A DNA stretch of 63,557 nt from an uncultured Mollicutes bacterium (lineage in GTDB: Bacteria; Bacillota_I; Bacilli_A; Acholeplasmatales; Anaeroplasmataceae). Below, piece after piece: positions 25,476-34,315 of this stretch. The stretch's first letter is position 1, and each line of letters starts with the position of its first letter. Below the pieces are notes generated by a model, which did not search any database, was not told where the DNA came from, and saw only the letters and a program-made list of their open reading frames with translations. The position numbers and the translations under genes were made by a program. The DNA lies in NCBI GenBank assembly GCA_947174785.1, contig CAMWKG010000008.1, positions 1-63,557 on the forward strand, given 5' to 3'.

Positions 25476-26387
25476 ATGAAAATTGTATTTATGGGAACAC
25501 CAGAGTTTTCTGTACCTATTTTAGAAGCCCTTCATAAAAAGTATGAAATTGTCTTAGTTATTAGTCAGCCGAACAAACTAAAGAAAAAAGGGCAGTGGAT
25601 AGATACACCAGTAGCTGCAACTGCTAAGCGTTTAGGCTTACCTCTATATCAGCCTGAAAAGGTTGGTGCTGATGTTGAATATATCCAAAGCTTTCAGGCA
25701 GATGTATTAGTGACTGCTGCCTTTGGACAGTATATCCCTTCAAAGGTTTTAGCCTTATTCAAAAAGACAATGAACGTTCATGGCTCCCTACTTCCTAAAT
25801 ATCGGGGAGGTGCACCTATTCAGCGTTCCATTATGAATGGAGATACTAAGACAGGAATTACTATTATTGAGATGGCAAAAAAGCTAGATGCAGGAATTAT
25901 GTATGCCAAAAGAGAATGTCCAATTTTAGAAAGTGATACTTCAAGCACAATGTTTGAAAAGCTTTCTTATATTGGAAGAGATTTACTATTAGAGGTTATA
26001 GAAGATATTTATACAGGAAAGCTTACAGGTGAGGTACAAAATGAAGAAGAGGTTACCTATGCCCCTAATTTAACCCCAGAAGAAGAAATCCTGGATTTTA
26101 ATCGTCCTGCAAAGGATATAGTTCATCAGATTATGGGCTTGTCCTTAGACCCAGGGGCTACTATTCTATTTAAGGATGTAAAGCTAAAGGTCTTTCAAGC
26201 TAAGGTTGTAGCAGATGCTTCTTTAAATCAACCAGGAACAGTTTTATCTTTAAAGAAGCAGGTTTTAATTAAGGCTTTAGATGATGCTGTAAGCTTGGAT
26301 TTAATTTTAATCCCTGGCAAAAAGATGCTTCCAGCAAGGGATTTTGTCAATGGTCAAAAAATTTTAAAAGAGTTTGATGTCATTTAA
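25476..26387 (+). CDS. fmt: Methionyl-tRNA formyltransferase
   Basis: Formylates initiator Met-tRNA using 10-formyl-THF. MKIVFMGTPEFSV start, the HGSLLPKYRGGAPIQ motif with catalytic Asn/His/Asp environment (MNVHGSLLP), and the C-terminal tRNA-binding domain are present. 303 residues is normal. Tightly coupled to priA; translation initiation and SAM-responsive control are linked here by the upstream S-box. Confidence 0.97.
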   Translation: MKIVFMGTPEFSVPILEALHKKYEIVLVISQPNKLKKKGQWIDTPVAATAKRLGLPLYQPEKVGADVEYIQSFQADVLVTAAFGQYIPSKVLALFKKTMNVHGSLLPKYRGGAPIQRSIMNGDTKTGITIIEMAKKLDAGIMYAKRECPILESDTSSTMFEKLSYIGRDLLLEVIEDIYTGKLTGEVQNEEEVTYAPNLTPEEEILDFNRPAKDIVHQIMGLSLDPGATILFKDVKLKVFQAKVVADASLNQPGTVLSLKKQVLIKALDDAVSLDLILIPGKKMLPARDFVNGQKILKEFDVI

Positions 26388-26432
26388 TGTCAGATATGGT
26401 ATAATGTAGTTTGAAATGAGGAGGTGGAATAT

Positions 26433-27737
26433 TTGTCGCTAAAAAATAAAATTAAGAACACAAAGTTTTTTAACAATGCATTTGGCTTTGAAAGTGGTAT
26501 TGATATAGCAAATGAAACACAAGTGCTTTATAGAAAAAATATTGTTATAAAAAATATTATCTTTTTATCGAACCTAGTATTCACCTTGATTTTCACAGTG
26601 CTATCGTTTGGTGAGAAGAGTAATTTATTGTTAGCAGGATTATTATTTATTGTGACCTTTGTTTTGAATATTTATTTGAAACGCAGTATCAATAAAAATC
26701 CAGAGAACTATACTTCACAGGAGATTGCAAGCTATTTCTCGTGCTTCTATATGCTGGCCTTAGCAATCGTGCTATATATCAAATTAAAGTTTGGAGAAAT
26801 AAAATATTTACAGGAGTGTGGATATATCCTCCTCTATTATTCTTTGGCTGTTTGTTCTTTTTACCAAAATAAGAAATTATTAAAAACAGTATTTGTGTGG
26901 ACATTAATTGCAGTTACATTTTTGCATTTTGCAGTAACCTATACTATCATATGGTCTGACATTGCAAAGGACATCAGTAAAATATTTACAGAGTTTTTTG
27001 TGAGTGAAGAATTCAGAGATATCCTACTTAGAACTTTACTGCTATGTATTTATATGTTGGTTTTATATAGTATTGTAACAATGAGTGGGTATATGCAGGA
27101 AGAACGTAAAAAGGAGCTAATGAAGCGTAGAGAGGTTCAAGAGGATTTTACAAATGTTGTTACAAAAATATTTGAAGTGACTTTGGATAATTCTTCAAGA
27201 AGTGAAGAGGATAAACAGGATATTTACATTGTCTCTAAAATGTCAAGGCGTTTGGCTGAACTGCTGAGCTTATCCGAAGAAGAAATCGATATGATTGATA
27301 TTCAGTCTAAAATCCATATTGAACAAAGCGTAAACTTTTCTCCTGATGCAAACATGAATGAGGATGAAAAGTATGCATTATTAAAGGAACAAACCAATTT
27401 AGGTAGTATAATTATTTCAAGATTGCAGTTAGAAAGAAAATGTGAGGCAATGATTCGTTCTACATTTGAGGGATCCGATACGGAGGAATTCATCAGAAGA
27501 ATGAATTCTATTCAAAATGAAATAACTGCACAGATTATCTTAATATGTGAGCTTTATGTGACAATGCGCAGTATTAAATCCTATAAAAAGGCATATAGTC
27601 ATAAGGTGACAATGCAATATTTAAGTGAGCATTTTAATGTTTACTTTGATAGAAATGTCTTTGAACGATTTGATCGTTTTAAAGATGAATTTGAAAAAAT
27701 ATATGATGGAAATGAAGGAGTAGAAAATGACTTATAA
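26433..27737 (+). CDS. Membrane protein with degenerate HD-GYP domain
   Basis: An N-terminal half with about six membrane helices (about 40-225) is followed by a coiled coil and a C-terminal region that matches HD-GYP cyclic-di-GMP phosphodiesterases in helix pattern. SRRLAELLSLSEEEIDMI stands for the helix before the HD motif, but HD is replaced (IDIQSKIHI). GYP is also missing (NLGSIIISR), while the last helices VTMRSIKSYKKAYSH and NVYFDRNVFERFDRF match YDALTSDRPYRKAMSH and QFDPEVV. It therefore probably lacks activity and senses or scaffolds. TTG 26433 is chosen because GAGGAGG is 8 nt before it; GTG 26424 overlaps that RBS. Confidence 0.7.
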   Translation: MSLKNKIKNTKFFNNAFGFESGIDIANETQVLYRKNIVIKNIIFLSNLVFTLIFTVLSFGEKSNLLLAGLLFIVTFVLNIYLKRSINKNPENYTSQEIASYFSCFYMLALAIVLYIKLKFGEIKYLQECGYILLYYSLAVCSFYQNKKLLKTVFVWTLIAVTFLHFAVTYTIIWSDIAKDISKIFTEFFVSEEFRDILLRTLLLCIYMLVLYSIVTMSGYMQEERKKELMKRREVQEDFTNVVTKIFEVTLDNSSRSEEDKQDIYIVSKMSRRLAELLSLSEEEIDMIDIQSKIHIEQSVNFSPDANMNEDEKYALLKEQTNLGSIIISRLQLERKCEAMIRSTFEGSDTEEFIRRMNSIQNEITAQIILICELYVTMRSIKSYKKAYSHKVTMQYLSEHFNVYFDRNVFERFDRFKDEFEKIYDGNEGVENDL

Positions 27738-27978
27738 TTATGAAACTAAGGGCACTTGCTCTAAAAAAATAACTTTTGATTTAGATGAAAACGGAAACCT
27801 ACATAATGTTTGTTTTATGGGAGGCTGTAATGGAAATTTAAAGGCAATCGGCAGATTGGTAGAAGGAAAGCCAGCTGAAGAGGTTGTTCGTATATTAGAA
27901 GGAAATACCTGTGGTCCAAGAGCTACCTCTTGTGCAGATCAGCTTGCAAAAGCTATAATGGAGGCCATTCATGCGTAG
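27727..27978 (+). CDS. TSCPD domain protein (TIGR03905 family)
   Basis: 83-residue protein with a single Cys-rich TSCPD domain: [22 protein letters not shown]. The TSCPD motif is also found at the C-terminus of class II ribonucleotide reductases; the role of the stand-alone form is not known. Overlaps the preceding gene by 11 nt and metK by 8 nt. Confidence 0.85.
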   Translation: MTYNYETKGTCSKKITFDLDENGNLHNVCFMGGCNGNLKAIGRLVEGKPAEEVVRILEGNTCGPRATSCADQLAKAIMEAIHA

Positions 27979-29128
27979 ATTATTTACATCAGAGTCTGTT
28001 ACAGAAGGACATCCTGATAAAATTGCAGACCAGATTTCAGATGCTATTTTGGATGATATTTTAGCGCATGATCCAAATGCCAGAGTAGCCTGTGAAACCA
28101 TTTGTACAACAGGCCTTGTTATGGTTTTTGGAGAGATGACAACCAACCATTATGTCGATTTGCAGAAGATTGTTCGTAAAACTGTTGCAGATATTGGGTA
28201 TACAAGAGGAAAGTATGGATTTGATGCTGATAATTTAGCGGTACTGTCTGCTATAGATCCTCAATCCCCAGATATCGCTATGGGTGTAGATGAAACGAGT
28301 GACCACGAACAAGGAGCTGGAGACCAGGGCCTAATGTTTGGATATGCCTGTGATGAAACAGAAGAGTATATGCCTATGGCTATTACTTTGGCACATAAGC
28401 TTGCCCGTAAATTGACTGAGGTAAGAAAACAAAATATTTTACCTTACTTAAGACCTGATGGAAAAACACAGGTAACTGTTGAATATGATGAGAATGGTCG
28501 GATTGTAAGAATTGATACAGTTTTAATTTCAACTCAGCATTCTGCAGATGTGGATATGGCTACTCTTGCCAAGGATATTAAAAGAGAAGTCGTTGACAAG
28601 ATTATCCCTAGTCACTTAGTAGATTCTAAGACAAGATATTTATTTAATCCGACTGGACGTTTTGTTGTGGGCGGACCTGCAGGAGATTCAGGCTTGACAG
28701 GAAGAAAAATCATTGTAGATACCTATGGTGGTGCTGCCCCACATGGAGGAGGCTGCTTTTCAGGTAAGGATCCTTCAAAGGTAGACCGTAGTGCTTCTTA
28801 TATGGCCAGATATATTGCAAAGAATATTGTTGCTGCTAAGCTGGCAAGAAAGTGTCAGATTCAGATTTCTTATGCCATCGGTATTGCAGAGCCTACCTCT
28901 GTACTAGTGGATACCTTTGGTACAGCAGTAGTAAGTGAAGATAAGATTGCCGAAGCTATCCGCAAGGTATTCCCACTTACACCAAAGGGAATCATTCAGA
29001 CATTAGATTTGAAGCGTCCTATTTACCTTCAAACTGCAGCATATGGACATTTTGGTAGAACAGATATTGATTTGCCTTGGGAAAAATGCGATAAAACTGC
29101 AGAATTAAGAAACTTATTGTTGAAATAA
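27971..29128 (+). CDS. metK: S-adenosylmethionine synthetase
   Basis: Makes SAM from methionine and ATP. Conserved [14 protein letters not shown]-like N-terminus ([14 protein letters not shown]), [12 protein letters not shown], and [17 protein letters not shown] are present. 385 residues. It overlaps the TSCPD gene and is the last gene of the S-box-led cluster, so SAM may feed back on metK by this riboswitch, although an internal extended -10 promoter before gene 26433 (TATGGTATAAT) may give partial independence. Confidence 0.97.
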   Translation: MRRLFTSESVTEGHPDKIADQISDAILDDILAHDPNARVACETICTTGLVMVFGEMTTNHYVDLQKIVRKTVADIGYTRGKYGFDADNLAVLSAIDPQSPDIAMGVDETSDHEQGAGDQGLMFGYACDETEEYMPMAITLAHKLARKLTEVRKQNILPYLRPDGKTQVTVEYDENGRIVRIDTVLISTQHSADVDMATLAKDIKREVVDKIIPSHLVDSKTRYLFNPTGRFVVGGPAGDSGLTGRKIIVDTYGGAAPHGGGCFSGKDPSKVDRSASYMARYIAKNIVAAKLARKCQIQISYAIGIAEPTSVLVDTFGTAVVSEDKIAEAIRKVFPLTPKGIIQTLDLKRPIYLQTAAYGHFGRTDIDLPWEKCDKTAELRNLLLK

Positions 29129-29198
29129 TGTTGTTTTTTGTTGAGTTTAAGTATATAATTAAAATAAGAAAACCTTGTGTAATTGGAGGAAATGACAA

Positions 29199-29768
29199 AT
29201 GAGTACACCAGTAATTATTGTTCTTGTTGTTATAGGAGTTATTCTATTACTCGTTCTTTGTGTGGTTGGTTGGGTAATTTCAACACGTAATAAATTTATT
29301 CGTATGGAACAGGATGTTGAAAATTCTGAATCTCGTATTGATGTTTATTTGACAAAGAGATTTGATTTATTAACAAAAATGTTAGATACAACTAAGGGAT
29401 ATATGAAGCATGAAAGAGAAACTTTAATAGAAGTTATTCAAATGCGTAATCCTGGGGTAAATGCATCTTTAAAAGAAAAAGCTAATTTTAATGAACAATT
29501 AACAACAGCTTCAAGAAATATTAGAATGGTTGCTGAACGTTATCCTGAATTAAAGGCAGACAGAATGTTTAATAATCTTCAGCAGGCTCAATCTGAGGTA
29601 GAAGAAAACCTTCAGGCAGCTCGTAGCAACTATAATGCAAATGTTGCAAGCTTCAATAAGGCAATCCTACAATTTCCTGCTTCCATAGTTGCAGGTTCTA
29701 GATTCCCTAAAAAAGATTACTTTGAAGCTGAAGAACAAAAGAGACAAGACATTAAAATGGAATTCTAA
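29199..29768 (+). CDS. lemA: LemA family protein
   Basis: One N-terminal membrane helix (about 4-26) and a long helical LemA domain with RMEQDVENSESRIDVYLTKR and ILQFPASIVA. Typical length of 189 residues. Function in bacteria is unclear. RBS GGAGG precedes ATG. Follows metK by 70 nt and ends at a terminator. Confidence 0.92.
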   Translation: MSTPVIIVLVVIGVILLLVLCVVGWVISTRNKFIRMEQDVENSESRIDVYLTKRFDLLTKMLDTTKGYMKHERETLIEVIQMRNPGVNASLKEKANFNEQLTTASRNIRMVAERYPELKADRMFNNLQQAQSEVEENLQAARSNYNANVASFNKAILQFPASIVAGSRFPKKDYFEAEEQKRQDIKMEF

Positions 29769-29769
29769 A

Positions 29770-29812
29770 AAGAAAACTTTACTCTAGATTTGAGTAAAGT
29801 TTTCTTTTACTT
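29770..29812 (+). terminator. Terminator after lemA
   Basis: AGAAAACTTTACTC pairs with GAGTAAAGTTTTCT, then TTTT. A 14-bp stem. Confidence 0.88.
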
Positions 29813-29829
29813 TTAAAAGGAGTATGTTT

Positions 29830-30534
29830 ATGGATAAATATGAGGAATTAAAACAAATTATTAAGGATAGTAAAAAAATCGTTGTCTTTACTGGAGCGGG
29901 CATATCTGTCCCATCAGGTATACCGGATTTTCGTTCTGCAAGAGGAGTATATAGTGAGCAATTCAAGGAGTACTCTCCAGAAGAAATTATTTCCCATTCC
30001 TTTTTTATGGAACAGCCTGAGCTCTTTTATGAGTTTTATGGAAGCAAAATGGTTTTCCCAGATGCTAAACCAAATTTAGCACATCTGTATTTTGCCAAGC
30101 TTCCCAATGTTTCTGCAGTGGTTACTCAGAATATTGATGGTTTACATCAGGCTGCGGGTAGTAAAACAGTTTATGAGCTTCATGGCAGTGTTTTAAGAAA
30201 TTATTGTATGAAATGTCATAAGTTCTATGATGTAAAGGATATTGATGTTCATAAGCCTTCTTTCTGTAGCTGTGGCGGAATGATTAAACCTGATGTTGTT
30301 TTGTATGAAGAACCATTGGATAGTAAGGTCGTATATCCCGCAATAGATGCGATTGCAGAAGCGGATACGATGATTGTTGTAGGTACCTCTTTAGTGGTTT
30401 ATCCTGCCGCTTCCTACTTACAGTTTTTCAGAGGAAAGCATCTCATCCTAATTAATAAATCTAGCACCTCTTATGATTCAAAGGCTGAACTTGTATTTAA
30501 TGAGGATGTAATAGAAGTAGTGAAAAAACTATAA
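29830..30534 (+). CDS. cobB: NAD-dependent protein deacetylase (sirtuin)
   Basis: Removes acetyl groups from lysines using NAD. GAGISVPSGIPDFR, TQNIDGLHQ and the catalytic His in HGS, and zinc Cys CMKCHKF...CSCGG are all present. 234 residues from ATG 29830, which is 7 nt after AAAAGGAG; the ATG at 29824 is only 1 nt away from it. Confidence 0.95.
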   Translation: MDKYEELKQIIKDSKKIVVFTGAGISVPSGIPDFRSARGVYSEQFKEYSPEEIISHSFFMEQPELFYEFYGSKMVFPDAKPNLAHLYFAKLPNVSAVVTQNIDGLHQAAGSKTVYELHGSVLRNYCMKCHKFYDVKDIDVHKPSFCSCGGMIKPDVVLYEEPLDSKVVYPAIDAIAEADTMIVVGTSLVVYPAASYLQFFRGKHLILINKSSTSYDSKAELVFNEDVIEVVKKL

Positions 30535-30536
30535 GA

Positions 30537-30573
30537 AAAAAGTATTTGAGTGCTTTCTCAAATACTTTTTTAA
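30537..30573. terminator. Bidirectional terminator after sirtuin gene
   Basis: AAAAAAGTATTTGAG pairs with CTCAAATACTTTTTT. Shared by the convergent secreted-protein gene. Confidence 0.9.
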
Positions 30574-30574
30574 T

Positions 30575-31534
30575 TTACTTATAATAGGCAATTTTATAGA
30601 AGTAAGGATAATTTGCCATAACTTCACTTAGTTTTGTTTTTGTAGATGCAGGATCATTGACTATGAAGCTGCTTGCTGAAAGTGAATTGGCTCCTGTAAA
30701 GCCTATAACTAAAACCCAATGTTGTCCACCGTTAGCGGTCTTTAAACCAATCAGTACAGGTTGATTATTTTTTAGTTTTGTATAGATGGTACTTAGATAA
30801 TCACTGGCAGTTGAAGTAGTATAGTTACTTGGCCAGTATAAGGAACCATCTGCAGTATAGCTTGAGCTATTTCTAATGGTTGCAGGAGTTTTTTCAAGTC
30901 CTGTTCGATAGCTTTCGCTCATAGCCATACATGTAGTCAAGCAACCAATTTCTCTGATGGTTTGACCTCTTGAGCCTAGGGTTAGACTTGCCCATCTAGA
31001 ATCATATTGCTTATAGCTTACAACGGATAAGGAAATAGCATTATAGATAGTATTACTAACTAAATAAGAGTTTGAAACATATCCTACTTTATTTCCTTCA
31101 AATAACACTTTGGAAAATGCTCCACTATTGGCTAATACAATAACATAATCCTTATGCTTCACCTTTTCAAACTGTTCATAAGAAGTGGAAGGACCAGTAC
31201 GAACATTTAAATTGGATCCATCACCAGTATCCACACGTTTGACATTGCTAGATAAAATATTTACGTAATCCTTATGGACATAGCCATAAGTGTTTTCTAA
31301 ATATTCTACATAATAGAAGTTTCCTTTTTCATTTAGGATAGTTAGATAAGATTTATCTTTTACCTTTCCTATTATGGAAGATGAAGTCGAGTTGCTTGCT
31401 CGAACGTTAAGATTTGTTCCATTTGTTTCTACAACACCTGCCTTACTGGTTGCAGTGGCAGCATTAGCCTTTGGAAAAATATTCAGACTAAGTAAAGCTA
31501 TGAGTGCACCTATAAATATAAGTATTTTTTTCAT
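30575..31534 (-). CDS. Secreted protein with SH3 domains and C39-like peptidase domain
   Basis: Signal peptide MKKILIFIGALIALLSLNIFPKANA, then two bacterial SH3 repeats (TNLNVRA and SNLNVRT, about 30-155), then a papain-like C39_2 domain (YDSRWAS, EIGCLTTCMAM with Cys, WVLVIGF with His). It probably binds and cleaves cell-wall or protein substrates outside the cell. ATG 31534 has RBS GGAGGT; an upstream GTG/ATG region adds 7 residues before the signal. Confidence 0.85.
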   Translation of the reverse strand: MKKILIFIGALIALLSLNIFPKANAATATSKAGVVETNGTNLNVRASNSTSSSIIGKVKDKSYLTILNEKGNFYYVEYLENTYGYVHKDYVNILSSNVKRVDTGDGSNLNVRTGPSTSYEQFEKVKHKDYVIVLANSGAFSKVLFEGNKVGYVSNSYLVSNTIYNAISLSVVSYKQYDSRWASLTLGSRGQTIREIGCLTTCMAMSESYRTGLEKTPATIRNSSSYTADGSLYWPSNYTTSTASDYLSTIYTKLKNNQPVLIGLKTANGGQHWVLVIGFTGANSLSASSFIVNDPASTKTKLSEVMANYPYFYKIAYYK

Positions 31535-31601
31535 TATATCTACCTCCACTACCATTATAAAGAAAATACCAACCCCTTGGGCTGGTAATATTTAGCAGTG
31601 A

Positions 31602-32261
31602 TTATAGAACAAGATAGGAAAGTGCATCTGGAACCTTTAGCTTCCAAGCAGCTTCACTATGCTCTTTATTCTCATCTATAGCTACAATGGCATTTGGGAA
31701 TACCTCTTTTAATAAGTCGGTGTTTTTTAAACATAACCCTTTTTCTTCCATTTTTCCAGAATAAATGTAGCATAAATTATTTTCTGGTATGGATAGTGCT
31801 TTTACTGCATCCATATTTACAATAGGAGAAAGAAGAATCATACCTTTAAAAATTTCACTCTGGTTTAATGCGATAGCTGTATAACAGGCTTTTGAGCATC
31901 CAAAGGAGTAGATATAGTTATTCATACGATATCTTCCCGATAAATAGGGATGAATTGCTGAAACAATAAAATCAGCTAATGTCTTTGACTCATATTCCTC
32001 ATCTCTTCGTTCAGGATGACTTGCAGCAGCAATCCCTACATAGATAGCTTCCTTGCCATCATAGGATAAATCTTCAATAATCTTATCTAATCCTAAAGAT
32101 ACCCCTCTATACGAATCCTCATCCTTATAAAGATTTTGTCCATCTAAAAAATAGATTACAGGATAATATCTTGAGGTATTGTTATAATCCTTAGGTAAAG
32201 CTATTGATATTCGGATGGCACGATTTAGAGGAAAACAGTTTATTTTGAATCCTTCTAGCAT
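31602..32261 (-). CDS. Alpha/beta-hydrolase esterase with odd nucleophile elbow
   Basis: Family of putative esterases (esterase D/Fes-like): YPVIYFLDGQNLY and a nucleophile region YSFGCSKACY. The usual GxSxG elbow here is GCSKA, with Ala in place of the last Gly, a deviation that may lower activity. 219 residues, no signal peptide. It is 67 nt upstream of the secreted protein on the same strand and may be co-expressed. Confidence 0.7.
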   Translation of the reverse strand: MLEGFKINCFPLNRAIRISIALPKDYNNTSRYYPVIYFLDGQNLYKDEDSYRGVSLGLDKIIEDLSYDGKEAIYVGIAAASHPERRDEEYESKTLADFIVSAIHPYLSGRYRMNNYIYSFGCSKACYTAIALNQSEIFKGMILLSPIVNMDAVKALSIPENNLCYIYSGKMEEKGLCLKNTDLLKEVFPNAIVAIDENKEHSEAAWKLKVPDALSYLVL

Positions 32262-32320
32262 AAAACATCACCTACTACCATTATACTTTATTTTTCGAGT
32301 TTTTAAAGAAAATAAAAATA

Positions 32321-32364
32321 TTTGGCAAACAACTATTGACAGTGCCAAATTATAAGTATATAAT
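32321..32364 (+). promoter_or_regulatory. htpG promoter with flanking inverted repeat
   Basis: TTGACA (32336-32341), 17 nt, TATAAT (32359-32364). TTTGGC (32321-32326) and GCCAAA (32344-32349) flank the -35 box. It is not a CIRCE element. Confidence 0.7.
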
Positions 32365-32395
32365 TAGGTATGTAATTTGAAACGGAGGACAATAT

Positions 32396-34288
32396 ATGAA
32401 AGAAAAAATGGAATTTAAAACAGAAACCAAACGTTTATTAGATTTGATGATTAATTCTATCTATACGCATAAAGAAATTTTTTTAAGAGAGTTAATTTCA
32501 AACGCAAGTGACGCAATTGACAAAAGACATTATTTGTCTTTAACAGATTCTACCAAAGCGGCAGATGCTTATGAAATCTTAGTAGAAGCAGATAAGGAAG
32601 CTCGTACCCTAACGATTACAGATAATGGTGTAGGTATGACTAAGGCAGATTTAATTGACCATTTAGGAACAATTGCTAAAAGTGGCAGCAAGGAGTTCTT
32701 AGAGAAGATTGCTAATGAAAAGACTCCTGATGTAGATATTATTGGTCAGTTCGGTGTAGGCTTTTATTCAGCATTTATGGTTGCTAAAGAAATTACAGTA
32801 TATACAAAGTCTGTTGCTGATGGTACAGCACATGTATTTACATCTTTAGGACTTGATTCTTATGATATAGATGTGTGTGATAAAAAGGATTTTGGTACGC
32901 AAATTGTAATTTCACTAAGAGAAAATACAGAAGATATAAATTATGATGAGTATTTGGATGAATATCAGATTAAGGAATTGATTAAGAAGTATTCTGATTA
33001 TGTAAGATATCCTATCAAAACTTGGGTAACTAAGTATGATGAAAAGAAGGATGACAAGGATGAGGAAGAGCATACACATCTAGAGCTTGAAACTATCAAT
33101 TCCATGCTTCCAATTTGGAAAAAGAATAAAAGTGAAATAACAGATGAGGAATTAAATAATTTCTATAAATCTAAATTTATGGATTATCAGGATCCTATCA
33201 CTACAATTCATGTAAATGTTGAAGGAATGCTTACCTACAATGCTTTATTGTTTATTCCTAAAAAACCAATTTATGACTTTAATGACCGAAATGAAAGAGG
33301 TCTACAATTATATACAAAGGGTGTATTTATCTTAGACAAATGTAAGGATTTAATTCCAGAATACCTACGCTTTGTAAAAGGCTTAGTAGATTCAGCCGAC
33401 CTTCCTTTAAATATTTCTCGTGAAATGCTTCAGGAGGATCGTTCCATTAAAAAGATTGCTACGAATGTAGAAAAGAAGATTCTTGCAGAGCTTGGACGTA
33501 TGCTTAAAAATGATCGTGAAAAATATGAGGAATTCTTCAATGATTATGGCGTTAATCTAAAGTTTGGTCTATATGAGGAATATGGTGCTAAAAAGGATTC
33601 TTTAAAGGACTTAATTATTCTTTCCAGCTTAAATCAGGAAAAACGTATTTCCTTTGCTGAATACAAAGAGGCTATGATAGAAGGTCAAAAGGACATCTAT
33701 TATGCTGTTGGTAAGGATAAGGATGCCGTATTAAAGCTTCCTCAAATGGATTTAATTAAGAATAAGGGCTACGATGTTTTAATTTTAACTGATGATGTAG
33801 ATGAATTTATGCTACAGGTATTATCTGAATATGATGGAGTTAAATTTAAATCTATCAATCAGGGCGATTTAGATTTAATTGATGAAGAGGCAGCTAAAAA
33901 GATTGATGATCTTAAGGAAGAAAAGAAGGACATCTTGGAGGATATCAAAAAGGCATTACCAGAGTGTAAGGATGTTATCTTCTCTAAACGTCTAGTAGAA
34001 GCACCATGCTGCTTGTCTGCTGCAGAGGGTTTATCCTTTGAAATGGAGCGTGTTTTACAGGCACAGCATCAAGGTCATGGAATGAAGGCAGAGCGTATTT
34101 TAGAAATCAATCCTAATCATGCTGTATTTAAAGCAATGGAAACAGCATATGAGAAAGATAAGGAAAGCTTATCTAAATATGCTAAGCTTTTATATACACA
34201 GGCTTTACTAATGGAAGGAATTCTTCCAACAGACCCACAAGAATTTTCTAATAGTTTATGTGAGTTCATGGTAAACTCTGTTAAATAA
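32396..34288 (+). CDS. htpG: Molecular chaperone HtpG (Hsp90)
   Basis: ATP-dependent chaperone. GHKL motifs EIFLRELISNASDA, DNGVGM and GQFGVGFYSAF are present; middle and dimerisation domains follow. 630 residues, a normal length. RBS GGAGG, ATG 32396. Monocistronic or with the pectinesterase-like gene 28 nt downstream. Confidence 0.97.
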   Translation: MKEKMEFKTETKRLLDLMINSIYTHKEIFLRELISNASDAIDKRHYLSLTDSTKAADAYEILVEADKEARTLTITDNGVGMTKADLIDHLGTIAKSGSKEFLEKIANEKTPDVDIIGQFGVGFYSAFMVAKEITVYTKSVADGTAHVFTSLGLDSYDIDVCDKKDFGTQIVISLRENTEDINYDEYLDEYQIKELIKKYSDYVRYPIKTWVTKYDEKKDDKDEEEHTHLELETINSMLPIWKKNKSEITDEELNNFYKSKFMDYQDPITTIHVNVEGMLTYNALLFIPKKPIYDFNDRNERGLQLYTKGVFILDKCKDLIPEYLRFVKGLVDSADLPLNISREMLQEDRSIKKIATNVEKKILAELGRMLKNDREKYEEFFNDYGVNLKFGLYEEYGAKKDSLKDLIILSSLNQEKRISFAEYKEAMIEGQKDIYYAVGKDKDAVLKLPQMDLIKNKGYDVLILTDDVDEFMLQVLSEYDGVKFKSINQGDLDLIDEEAAKKIDDLKEEKKDILEDIKKALPECKDVIFSKRLVEAPCCLSAAEGLSFEMERVLQAQHQGHGMKAERILEINPNHAVFKAMETAYEKDKESLSKYAKLLYTQALLMEGILPTDPQEFSNSLCEFMVNSVK

Positions 34289-34315
34289 AAAGAAGCATAA
34301 GAAAAGGATATTCAT

